Of a DNA stretch of 5,425 bases, positions 1 to 5,425 are shown piece after piece. Every line of letters begins with the position of its first letter. Position 1 is the first letter of the stretch. The translations under genes were made by a program, and so were the position numbers. The notes below the pieces were generated by a model, which had not been told where the DNA came from, did not search any database, and saw only the letters and a program-made list of their open reading frames with translations. Origin of the DNA: Opitutaceae bacterium (GTDB lineage Bacteria; Verrucomicrobiota; Verrucomicrobiae; Opitutales; Opitutaceae); contig JAISAX010000644.1 in the NCBI GenBank assembly GCA_031266495.1, positions 1 to 5,425 on the forward strand, written 5' to 3'.

Positions 1-229
1 GGCACTTGTGTAACTTTTTTCGTCTGTGTACTGCTCCCGAATGCTTCGCCGGTGATGGCGGAAGTGGTTGAAGAGGAGTGCGTGGTGACGGCGGTCATAC
101 GGCGGGCGGTTGATGCAAATGCGCAGGAATACGTAGGTCGTTTGCCTGATGCCTCTCAAAAAGACAGGCAAGGCAAATTTTCGGGATTCCTGTTTTTTTT
201 AACATACCTGACGTTACGCGCTCCGAAGA
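1..229. other. left-edge region with no assignable gene; ambiguous open frames
   Basis: No gene is recognisable here. On the minus strand one frame is open from 155 to the left edge, with an ATG at 98-96; its product would begin MTAVTTHSSSTTSAITGEAF and be rich in Ser and Thr. A second minus frame is also open to the edge, back to about 190, but has no ATG and gives a His/Arg-rich product typical of a shadow frame. On the plus strand frame 1 is open from base 1 to the stop at 262-264, but its last residues run through the hairpin repeat at 230-255, which argues against a conserved protein end. The best guess is the 5' end of a minus-strand gene continuing off the window, but no Shine-Dalgarno sequence or family motif supports it. 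A 7-bp inverted repeat (142-148 with 165-171) and a run of eight T (192-200 region) are also present; they do not form a convincing terminator. Confidence 0.25.
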
Positions 230-255
230 TAGGGGCTTCGCTTGCGAAGCCCGCG
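230..255 (+). repeat. REP-like hairpin element, copy 1
   Basis: This is a 26-nt imperfect palindrome. An 8-bp perfect stem (233-240 pairs with 245-252) closes a CTTG tetraloop, with asymmetric flanks TAG on the left and GCG on the right. The reverse complement of 303-328 has the same outer 7 nt on each side (TAGGGGC and GCCCGCG) and the same stem apart from one base pair. Small intergenic palindromes in inverted pairs are the hallmark of REP/BIME elements, which REP-associated tyrosine transposases can mobilise. No such transposase is identifiable in the window. The structure is seen directly; the REP assignment is inference. Confidence 0.7.
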
Positions 256-302
256 AGGACCTGACGCAACGGGAGATACGCCAGTTCAGTTTGTCCGCCT
301 GG

Positions 303-328
303 CGCGGGCGTCGCTTGCGACGCCCCTA
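303..328 (-). repeat. REP-like hairpin element, copy 2 (inverted)
   Basis: This is the second 26-nt palindrome, inverted relative to 230-255 and separated from it by 47 nt. Its perfect 8-bp stem (306-313 with 318-325) closes a CTTG loop. Compared with copy 1, the single stem difference is compensatory: a T-A pair (237/248) becomes G-C (310/321), so the fold is kept. The pair lies 3' of the lacI-family stop codon and could also act as a transcript-end or mRNA-stabilising structure, as REP elements often do. There is no U-tract that would make it a classical intrinsic terminator. Confidence 0.7.
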
Positions 329-341
329 CTGGTGTCGGGGG

Positions 342-371
342 GCCGGTGTCCGGCGTTGACCTGGGGGGTCA
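342..371 (-). terminator. short GC hairpins at the end of the lacI-family gene; weak terminator candidate
   Basis: Two small stems sit at the 3' end of the regulator gene. One is 5 bp with a 3-nt loop (342-346 with 350-354). The other is 5 bp with a 5-nt loop (357-361 with 367-371) and overlaps the stop codon. On the minus strand the first hairpin is followed by a run of C rather than U, so neither is a canonical rho-independent terminator. They may act together with the REP-like hairpins just beyond. Confidence 0.25.
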
Positions 372-1397
372 GCGCAGGCGGCGCACGGTGGGGCCTTCGT
401 GCCAGGCTCCGTCAATCATGACCGTCTTGGGGTACACGGGGAGACCATAATCGTTGTTTTCCAGTTGCTCGGCCACGAGTTCAATGGCGCGGGCACCGAC
501 GGCAGCGCGCAACTGGTCGATGCCGGCGGTGGCGTCGATGCCGGGCAGGCAGTCGAGCGCGGCAAAACCGACGTCCTCCGGCACACGCCAGCCAAGGGCA
601 CGGATTTTTTCCAGGATTTCCAGGTTGCTGCCAAGCACGGCTTGCGGACGGTGGCGCTCCAGCCAGAAACGCAGGGCGAGTGGCTCGATTTCGCGGACGA
701 GGAGGGGCGGGACGGGAATCGCGCCGTGATGCAGATAGTGCCAGCCGGCGTAGGCGGAGAGCCAGGCGTCGTGAACGCGTTCCTCGTTGTCGAGCTTGTT
801 TATGTATCCTATCCGCGAATACCCGAGGTGGCGGAGTTCGCGCAGGGCGCGCGTCATGCCTTGCGCGTAGTTGTGGGTGGCGCGGTGCACGTCGTTGCGG
901 ATGATGGTGTAGCTGGTGGCGGCAATGGCGAAGTGTTTCCAGTCAAGGAGAACGCGGCCGCGGGGCTGGAGTTTGGAGAGGAGGATGACGCCGCGGATGG
1001 CGCGCGTTTGCAGGATGGCGCTCATGCGGGTGCTGGTCATGCGGGGTTCGCCCGCCCAGTGCTCCTCGACTTCGTATCCGAGCCGGGCGGCGCGGGCGCG
1101 CATGCCGTCGTACTGGATACGCCCGTGCGGGGTTTTGCGCCAGTCGTCGGGAGCGTTCCACCAGGTGAGGAGGGCGATTTTTTCGGAATCGCGGCGGCGG
1201 CGCGTGGCGCGGAGCCGGGTCATGAGGGTGGAGACAAGAGGGTCGCGGTTGTAGCCGTGTTCGAGGGCGAGTTTTTTGATGCGTTCGCGGGTGGCAGGGG
1301 AGATGCGGGGGTGGTTGCGCAGGGCGAGGGAGACGGTGGTCTGGGAGACTCCGGCGAGGGCGGCCAGATCGCGTGCGGTGGGCGGCCGGGTGTTCAT
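369..1397 (-). CDS. LacI/GalR-family transcriptional regulator
   Basis: This encodes a 342-residue DNA-binding regulator, the normal length for the family. Residues about 7-49 form the N-terminal LacI helix-turn-helix, including ARDLAALAGVSQTTVSLAL and the third helix ISPATRERIKKLALEHGY. The rest is the periplasmic-binding-protein-like effector domain. Recognisable family segments are GYSRIGYIN in the middle, RVPEDVGFAALD (about 271-282) and GIDQLRAAVGARAIELVAEQL (292-312), followed by the usual C-terminal strand with W..GPTV. The segment joining the two domains (RDPLVSTLMTRLRATRRRR, about 51-69) departs from the usual hinge helix with its N..AR.L pattern. The start at 1397 is supported by an AAGGA motif nine bases upstream and by the HTH beginning at residue 7. 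The gene is divergent from the GH78-like gene, so it probably controls that enzyme in response to a sugar. The effector and the sign of regulation cannot be read from the sequence. Confidence 0.93.
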   Translation of the reverse strand: MNTRPPTARDLAALAGVSQTTVSLALRNHPRISPATRERIKKLALEHGYNRDPLVSTLMTRLRATRRRRDSEKIALLTWWNAPDDWRKTPHGRIQYDGMRARAARLGYEVEEHWAGEPRMTSTRMSAILQTRAIRGVILLSKLQPRGRVLLDWKHFAIAATSYTIIRNDVHRATHNYAQGMTRALRELRHLGYSRIGYINKLDNEERVHDAWLSAYAGWHYLHHGAIPVPPLLVREIEPLALRFWLERHRPQAVLGSNLEILEKIRALGWRVPEDVGFAALDCLPGIDATAGIDQLRAAVGARAIELVAEQLENNDYGLPVYPKTVMIDGAWHEGPTVRRLR

Positions 1398-1406
1398 AGG
1401 GGAGGT

Positions 1407-1411
1407 TCCTT
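1407..1411 (-). promoter_or_regulatory. Shine-Dalgarno sequence of the lacI-family gene
   Basis: On the minus strand AAGGA lies nine bases before the ATG at 1397-1395, which is suitable ribosome-binding spacing. It supports that start codon. Confidence 0.55.
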
Positions 1412-1433
1412 AAATCTTTTTTCCAATCCGGCA

Positions 1434-1542
1434 AACCAACCGCGAATAGACGCGAATGAACGCGAATAAAACAGAGCCTGCGGATTCATTGGGTTTTTAT
1501 TCGCGTTCATTCGCGTCTATTCGCGTTCATTCGCGGTTGGTT
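1434..1542. repeat. long inverted repeat built from a 10-bp CGCGAATRRA-type unit
   Basis: The left arm holds three consecutive 10-bp units beginning CGCGAAT (1441, 1451, 1461). The right arm holds four units of the reverse complement, with ATTCGCG at 1499, 1509, 1519 and 1529. Bases 1441-1471 are perfectly complementary to 1495-1525 (31 bp) across a 23-nt loop. Outside this, AACCAAC (1434-1440) pairs with GTTGGTT (1536-1542) if one extra unit (1526-1535) is bulged out. A further isolated ATTCGCG is at 1578-1584. The 10-bp period is close to one DNA helical turn. The element lies between two divergent genes, so it could be a mobile or amplified intergenic repeat, a cruciform or insulator, or a cooperative protein-binding array. 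None of these roles is demonstrated. Confidence 0.9.
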
Positions 1543-1705
1543 CGTCTGCGTTGGTTGCGGCGCAGCCGCTTCAGGTCATTCGCGGTTAAAAATGTATTTT
1601 CAGAAGTTTCCATATAGTTGAGGGGGGGGGAGGGGCCGGGCAAGGGGCGCGGCTGGTTTACGGAAAACTGCGCGGGGTGTGGTTTGAGTCAAGCAACGGG
1701 TTTGA
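1543..1705 (+). promoter_or_regulatory. upstream region of the GH78-like gene; promoter not resolved
   Basis: This is the remainder of the divergent intergenic region. It contains a small perfect hairpin (GCGGC 1557-1561 with GCCGC 1565-1569) and an AT-rich patch (1586-1618) in which TATAGT at 1613-1618 resembles a -10 element but has no good -35 partner. A G-tract follows at 1622-1647. GGTTTGA occurs twice, 18 bases apart (1681-1687 and 1699-1705), and the first copy overlaps the short palindrome TTGAGTCAA (1684-1692). I see no typical LacI operator with a central CG dyad. The promoter and operator positions are not established. Confidence 0.3.
1622..1647 (+). other. G-tract with G-quadruplex potential in the GH78-like gene leader
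   Basis: Nine consecutive G (1622-1630) are followed, after short spacers, by runs of four (1632-1635), three (1638-1640) and four (1644-1647). This satisfies the usual four-runs-of-three quadruplex pattern on the coding strand, 59 bases before the start codon. If transcription begins upstream, it would be in the mRNA leader. The G9 homopolymer is also prone to slippage and sequencing error. Confidence 0.6.
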
Positions 1706-4261
1706 ATGAGAAGAATGTCTTCATCTGTTGTTTCCGGAAAAATCGCCGCCCGCTCCGCTTTTGACGATCTTGTCGTCCCGTCCGCCCGCTGGATGTGGCC
1801 GGGTAATCTGTCGTTTGACTTGCATAATTGTTACGCGATTTTCCGGAAGGTCGTGGCGCTGGAACGCGCCCCCGCGCGCGCCCGGACGCTGGTGACGGCG
1901 GATCAGTCCTACCGTTTGTATGTGAATGGCCATTACGTATGCCGCGGTCCGGCGCGAGGGTTCCAGCGGTCGTGGCCGTGCGACGAGGTTGACCTTGCCC
2001 CATGGTTGCGGGCGGGGCGCAATGTCATCGCCATTCGCGCGCACAATCCGGGGTTCGGCAATTACCAGTATGTGTTCGCGGGGATCGCGGGGGTGCTGTT
2101 TTCGGGGCGGTGGGTGTGCGGCGCGGATGCGGGTTCAGGAGAGACGGTTGAGGTTGTTTCGGACAAGACGTGGGTTTGCCGGCGGCAGGCGGGCGTGACG
2201 CGGGACACATTGCCATCGAGTTTCCAGCTTTTTTGCCAGGAGCATGTGGACGCCCGTGTGGAGCCGGATGACTGGATGTCGCCGGAGTTCGACGAGGGGC
2301 ATGATGCGGGCGGGGCGTGGGGGGAGCCGTCCGTGAACGCGGCGTGGAATTGCGAGCCGTGGCACACGCTGGAACCGCGCGGGACCCCGTTGCTGACCGA
2401 GGAGGAGGTCGCCCCGGCGCGCCTGCTGGGGCGCGGCACGGGGGTGTGCGCGAATGGTTTTATGGATACGCGCAACGTGGTCAAGGTGGCGAGATGCGAG
2501 GCGCTTTGGCATGAGGAAATGGCGGGAAGAACGGGGGGCGGAGAGGGGAGTTTGCCGCTGCCGGGTGCAGGGGGATTTGTGAGCTGGCTGTTCGATTTTG
2601 GGCACACGGTGGTGGGGAATTTGCGGCTTCGCATTGGGGGGGCAGAGGGCGGGGAATTGGTCGATGCGGTGTTCACCGAGACCGTGGAGCACGACAAGGA
2701 GCGCGGGGTGGTCGCGCCGCATTTGCATCAGGAACAGGTTTCGCTCGGGAGCCGGTTGATTTGCCGGGCAGGGGTCAACGACCATACGTTTTTTCACCCT
2801 TACGGTTTTCGTTACCTGATGATTCGTGCGCGCAATGTGTCCGTGTCGCTGGATGTCACGCCGACGGTGCGCACGATCGGGTATCCGCTGGAGAGGGGGG
2901 GGCGTTTTTTCAGCTCGGATGAGGCGCTGAACCGGATTTGGGAGACATGCGCGCGCACACAGCAGGTGTGTTCGCTGGACGCCTACGTGGACACACCGTG
3001 GCGCGAGCAGGCGCAGTGGTGGGGCGACGCGCGCGTGCAGGCATGGAACACGTTTCACCTGGTTGATGACGCGCGTCTGTTCAGGCGAGGCATCCGTTGT
3101 ATCGCCAGGCAAACTACACCTGACGGACTCACCTACGGACACGCTCCGACGATTGCCCATCATTGCATCTTGCCGGATTTTTCGCTGATCTGGGTGATAA
3201 CGCTTTGGGATGATTTCTGGCAAACGGGGTCGCTGGAGATGTTTCGTGATACGGAGATCCGGCGCACGCTGGCGGGTGTGTGGGGGTATTTTCGGCGGTG
3301 GACGGACCGGCAAACAGGGCTGGTGCGTTTCGATCCGCGACATTGGTTGTTTCTCGACTGGGCGGAACTGACACAGCGGGGACAACCGGCGTTGTTGAGT
3401 TTATGGTTGTTGATGGCGCTCGAAAAAACGGCGGAGCTTCATGTGCTCGCGGGCGAGCCCGCCGATGCGCTGGGGTTGCGCGAGTGGGCGGCGGAATTGC
3501 GAGGGAATTTGCTGCGTTTGCGCGATGCGGAGGACGGGTTGTTGCGCGATGGTTGCGATGAGAGCGGGAATCTTGTCGCTCGGAAATCAATCCACACGCA
3601 GACGCTGGCATTGCTGACGTGTTTGCTGCCGGACACGGACGCCGAAAGAGAGGGACGGGCGGCGCTGGCCGGGGCGCTGCGGGCGTTTGTGCGCACCTTG
3701 ACCCCGCCTGCACCGACGACACCAACGGGACCGTCGATTTACTGGCTCACGTATGTGTTTTCGGCATTGGACGAGTTTGGCGGTGACGGGAACGATGGAG
3801 AATGCGAGCGGGAGATCGTGGCTTACATCCGCCATTACTGGACGCAGATGGCGGAGCACGGAACGACGTGGTCACAATTAAAAGAATACGGAGGAACACA
3901 GAGTCATTCGCATGCATGGTCGGCGCATCCTCTTTTTCACTACATGAGAATTATCGGAGGTATCCGGCAGACGGCGGCAGGGTGGGCACGCATCGTGTTT
4001 CGCCCATGTTTTTGGGATGAGCATGCTTCCGTGAGCGTCCCGACACCGCACGGGATCATTCATGCGCATTGGGCACGATGCGGTGATACGGGTTACCGGG
4101 TCGAGTTGCAGCTTCCGGCGGGAATCACGGCGCATGTGCTCCTGCCCGGGATTGACGAAACACACGCGGGAGGCTCGCATCAGTGGGAAATCGTTGCTGG
4201 GTGGAAATGCGAAAGCCCGGCCATGCGCATCCACGAACGTGAGCCGTCATCAGGGTGGTAA
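1706..4261 (+). CDS. GH78-family alpha-L-rhamnosidase-like glycoside hydrolase
   Basis: This encodes an 851-residue protein predicted to hydrolyse terminal alpha-L-rhamnose from plant glycans or glycosides. There is no signal peptide or membrane segment, so it is probably cytoplasmic and acts on imported oligosaccharides. In order: an N-terminal beta-sandwich with YRLYVNGHYVCRGPARGF (69-86); a second sandwich with FDFGHTVVGNLRLRIGG (296-312) and HPYGFRYLMI (364-373); the (alpha/alpha)6 catalytic domain from about 400; and a C-terminal sandwich with TPHGIIHAHW near 780-789. The GH78 catalytic cluster is clear: DTPWREQAQWWGDA (429-442), with D429, R433, E434 and D441 at the conserved positions. 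SHSHAWSAHP (733-742) marks the other side of the active site. The usual TxWE general-base glutamate is not obvious: the sequence reads TTWSQLKEY (720-728), giving S723, although E727 is close by. An in-frame TGA at 1703-1705 directly precedes the ATG, so the gene cannot begin earlier; ATG 1715 is an alternative start. The Shine-Dalgarno signal is weak. Activity on rhamnose is inferred from family only. Confidence 0.92.
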   Translation: MRRMSSSVVSGKIAARSAFDDLVVPSARWMWPGNLSFDLHNCYAIFRKVVALERAPARARTLVTADQSYRLYVNGHYVCRGPARGFQRSWPCDEVDLAPWLRAGRNVIAIRAHNPGFGNYQYVFAGIAGVLFSGRWVCGADAGSGETVEVVSDKTWVCRRQAGVTRDTLPSSFQLFCQEHVDARVEPDDWMSPEFDEGHDAGGAWGEPSVNAAWNCEPWHTLEPRGTPLLTEEEVAPARLLGRGTGVCANGFMDTRNVVKVARCEALWHEEMAGRTGGGEGSLPLPGAGGFVSWLFDFGHTVVGNLRLRIGGAEGGELVDAVFTETVEHDKERGVVAPHLHQEQVSLGSRLICRAGVNDHTFFHPYGFRYLMIRARNVSVSLDVTPTVRTIGYPLERGGRFFSSDEALNRIWETCARTQQVCSLDAYVDTPWREQAQWWGDARVQAWNTFHLVDDARLFRRGIRCIARQTTPDGLTYGHAPTIAHHCILPDFSLIWVITLWDDFWQTGSLEMFRDTEIRRTLAGVWGYFRRWTDRQTGLVRFDPRHWLFLDWAELTQRGQPALLSLWLLMALEKTAELHVLAGEPADALGLREWAAELRGNLLRLRDAEDGLLRDGCDESGNLVARKSIHTQTLALLTCLLPDTDAEREGRAALAGALRAFVRTLTPPAPTTPTGPSIYWLTYVFSALDEFGGDGNDGECEREIVAYIRHYWTQMAEHGTTWSQLKEYGGTQSHSHAWSAHPLFHYMRIIGGIRQTAAGWARIVFRPCFWDEHASVSVPTPHGIIHAHWARCGDTGYRVELQLPAGITAHVLLPGIDETHAGGSHQWEIVAGWKCESPAMRIHEREPSSGW

Positions 4262-4434
4262 TGCCGTGCGGGAGAACGACGTGCCCGTGCGGCTCGTCCG
4301 AAAACGAAGCGGTGACGGCGGCAGATATTGGCGGCGGTGGCCATGCGGCTATATGGCGCAGCAAGCGGGTTGCATTACTCTTCATTGAAAAGCTGTTGCG
4401 TCAGCCAGACGATCTCGCGTCTTCGACCGGGAAA

Positions 4435-5090
4435 CTAATTGGAAGATTTTCGAAGGTAGTCCACGACTTCGCCCACTTCGCAGAAGGCGAGACCGGTGAC
4501 GGTATCGGCGCGCCGGTGTCGGGATGGTAGTATTCGTGCGTCGCTCCGTTGGCGGCGACATCATCGGCCAGGAGGCGGACTGTCTTGTCCGCAAGGATAC
4601 CGGCTTCGTCATGAAAACCGTAACGGCGCAGCCCTTGCCACACCAGGTAGTTGGCGAGAATCCAGACGGGGCCAAGCCAGTTGCTGGGGTTGCCGCTTGC
4701 GGCGAGAGAGAACATCGGTTCGCGCTTTGAAAGCGAGCGGATACCGTGCCGGGCGGCGAATGTCCCGGGGTTGTTTGCATGACGCAACAGGGCTGCCGCC
4801 TGTTCGTTGTCCGCGATGCCGCACCACAGGGGCAGGAATCCGGTGAACATCTGCAAGCGGAGCGGGAGAGGCACTGCCAGCCGGGCGGCATTCCTGGCGG
4901 CGCCCAGGGAATGCGCTCGGCGCGTGTGTCGCTGCATTGCGTGTCAACGGTGTAGCAAAATTCGTCGCTCGCGTCCCAGCAAAACGTGCGGATGATCCCT
5001 GCGAACTCGTCGGCCAGTTGCTGCCAGAGGGAGGCAAGGTCGGTGCGGGCGAGGCGCCGCCCGCCTTGGCAGTTCGCTGCGAGGCGGGCG
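4435..5090 (-). pseudogene. 3' remnant of a trehalase/GH63-like (alpha/alpha)6-barrel glycosidase, two frameshifts
   Basis: The similarity runs through three frames in succession. The first part (about 5090 to 4868) reads DLASLWQQLADEFAGIIRTF, WDASDEF and YTVDTQCSDTRAERIP. The frame changes near 4865-4870, where CTCTCC looks like a two-base gain or one-base loss. The second part (to about 4506) reads PLRLQMFTGFLPLWCGIADN, NPSNWLGPVWILANYLVWQG, LRRYGFHDEAG and HEYYHPDTGAP. The frame changes again near 4503-4506, and TGLAFCEVGEVVDYLRKSSN then runs to the stop at 4435-4437. The NWxGPVW and EYYxPxTG motifs are typical of glycosidases of the trehalase/GH63/MGH1-like clan; the Glu at 4533-4535 probably corresponds to the catalytic base. 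Such proteins usually have several hundred more N-terminal residues, but the neighbouring gene ends at 5177, so the 5' part is missing. The remnant is convergent with the GH78-like gene; the 173 bases between them show no clear terminator. Base errors could explain the frameshifts but not the truncation. The exact 5' limit is uncertain. Confidence 0.82.
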
Positions 5091-5103
5091 GTTTTTGTTG
5101 GCC

Positions 5104-5145
5104 GACAAGCCAAGCCGGGACAAGCCAAGATCGGGGCAAGATCGG
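5104..5145. repeat. short slipped direct repeats at the 5' edge of the glycosidase remnant
   Basis: GACAAGCCAAG occurs at 5104-5114 and 5119-5129 (period 15). The overlapping motif CAAGATCGG occurs at 5126-5134 and 5137-5145 (period 11). The cluster lies between the decayed glycosidase and the end of the deoxyhypusine-synthase-like gene. It may mark the junction left by the deletion, or slippage in sequence no longer under selection. Confidence 0.6.
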
Positions 5146-5176
5146 ACGGGATACGGGATTATATCACCTATCGCCG

Positions 5177-5425
5177 TTACTGCCCGAGCACCCAGGCGAA
5201 GATCAGCGGGGCGACGATCGTGGCGTCGCTCTCGACGATGAACTTCGGCGTGGAGGCGGCGAGTTTGCCCCAGGTGATTTTTTCGTTGGGCACCGCGCCC
5301 GAGTAACTGCCGTAGCTCGTGGTCGAGTCGCTGATCTGCGAGAAATAACCCCAGAGCGGCACGCCGGTGCGCTCGAGGTCCTGGTGGAGCATCGGCACCA
5401 CGCAGATCGGGAAATCGCCCGCGAT
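5177..5425 (-). CDS. deoxyhypusine synthase family protein, C-terminal part (5' end outside window)
   Basis: The last 82 codons are present, ending at the TAA at 5177-5179; the start lies beyond base 5425. The visible product begins IAGDFPICVVPMLHQDLERT and contains DSTTSYGSYSGAVPNEKITW, then GKL and FIVESDATIVAPLIFAWVLG. It matches the C-terminus of deoxyhypusine synthase, where SGA.P.E..(S/T)WGK carries the lysine that forms the enzyme-imine intermediate with the aminobutyl group of spermidine. The lysine is intact here (codon 5264-5266). Bacteria lack eIF5A, and characterised bacterial homologues act in polyamine metabolism, for example making homospermidine or related products, so true deoxyhypusine synthesis is unlikely. 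The substrate cannot be told from this fragment. The frame is uninterrupted and looks functional. The protein would be a soluble cytoplasmic NAD-dependent enzyme. Confidence 0.9.
   Translation of the reverse strand: MAGDFPICVVPMLHQDLERTGVPLWGYFSQISDSTTSYGSYSGAVPNEKITWGKLAASTPKFIVESDATIVAPLIFAWVLGQ

Noticed and set aside
52..264. 70-residue plus-strand open frame as a small protein gene
   Set aside because: Its last residues are encoded by the REP-like hairpin at 230-255, there is no ribosome-binding site, and a competing minus frame is also open. I left it as ambiguous sequence.
399..1469. 356-residue open frame on the plus strand
   Set aside because: It lies opposite the lacI-family gene, whose domains are unmistakable. 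The translation is Gly/Ala/Val-rich with no family motifs, as expected for the antisense of a GC-rich gene.
1441..1535. CRISPR array
   Set aside because: The 10-bp units abut one another with no spacers and are arranged as an inverted repeat, unlike CRISPR repeats of 23-47 bp separated by unique spacers.
1434..1542. intrinsic terminator or insertion-sequence end
   Set aside because: The stem is followed by GC-rich sequence and not by a U-tract. No transposase gene is nearby, and no target-site duplication was seen.
2135..3385. 416-residue open frame on the minus strand
   Set aside because: It is antisense to the GH78-like gene. It is Pro/Arg-rich, has no recognisable domain and is explained by the lack of stop codons in GC-rich DNA.
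4340..4357. terminator hairpin after the GH78-like gene
   Set aside because: There are only 5 bp of stem around an 8-base loop and no T-run, which is too weak to support.
4255..4530. plus-strand open frame between the rhamnosidase gene and the glycosidase remnant
   Set aside because: It overlaps the end of the GH78-like gene and the antisense of the remnant, and its translation has no recognisable features.

Overview
The window looks like chromosomal DNA of a GC-rich, polysaccharide-degrading bacterium. A LacI-type regulator lies divergent to an alpha-L-rhamnosidase-like enzyme, with a relic of a second glycosidase and the end of a bacterial deoxyhypusine-synthase-like gene further right. 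The protein types, and intergenic hairpin repeats of a kind I associate with Verrucomicrobiota, make an Opitutaceae-like host my best guess. That is inference from remembered family resemblance, not a database result.

Layout. Bases 1-368 hold no gene I can name. They contain an ambiguous open frame running off the left edge and a pair of inverted REP-like hairpins (230-255 and 303-328). Bases 369-1397 (-) encode a LacI/GalR-family regulator. The divergent intergenic region 1398-1705 contains a long imperfect palindrome built from a 10-bp unit (1434-1542), a short GC hairpin, an AT-rich patch and a G-tract with quadruplex potential (1622-1647). Bases 1706-4261 (+) encode an 851-residue cytoplasmic GH78-like protein. 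Bases 4435 to about 5090 (-) are the 3' remnant of a trehalase/GH63-like (alpha/alpha)6-barrel glycosidase, with its 5' portion missing and its frame broken twice. Bases 5177-5425 (-) are the C-terminal end of a deoxyhypusine-synthase-family protein with its catalytic lysine; its start lies outside the window.

How they fit together. The likely functional unit is the divergent pair: the regulator would sense a sugar and control the rhamnosidase-like gene, and perhaps itself, from the shared 308-bp intergenic region. I found no convincing LacI operator there. The glycosidase relic is in convergent orientation to the rhamnosidase gene and suggests decay of an older carbohydrate locus. The deoxyhypusine-synthase-like gene belongs to polyamine metabolism and seems unrelated.

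I see no CRISPR array, tRNA, rRNA, insertion sequence or clearly new multi-gene system. The least explained items are the decamer palindrome between the divergent genes, the covarying REP pair, and the unusual general-base region of the GH78-like enzyme.
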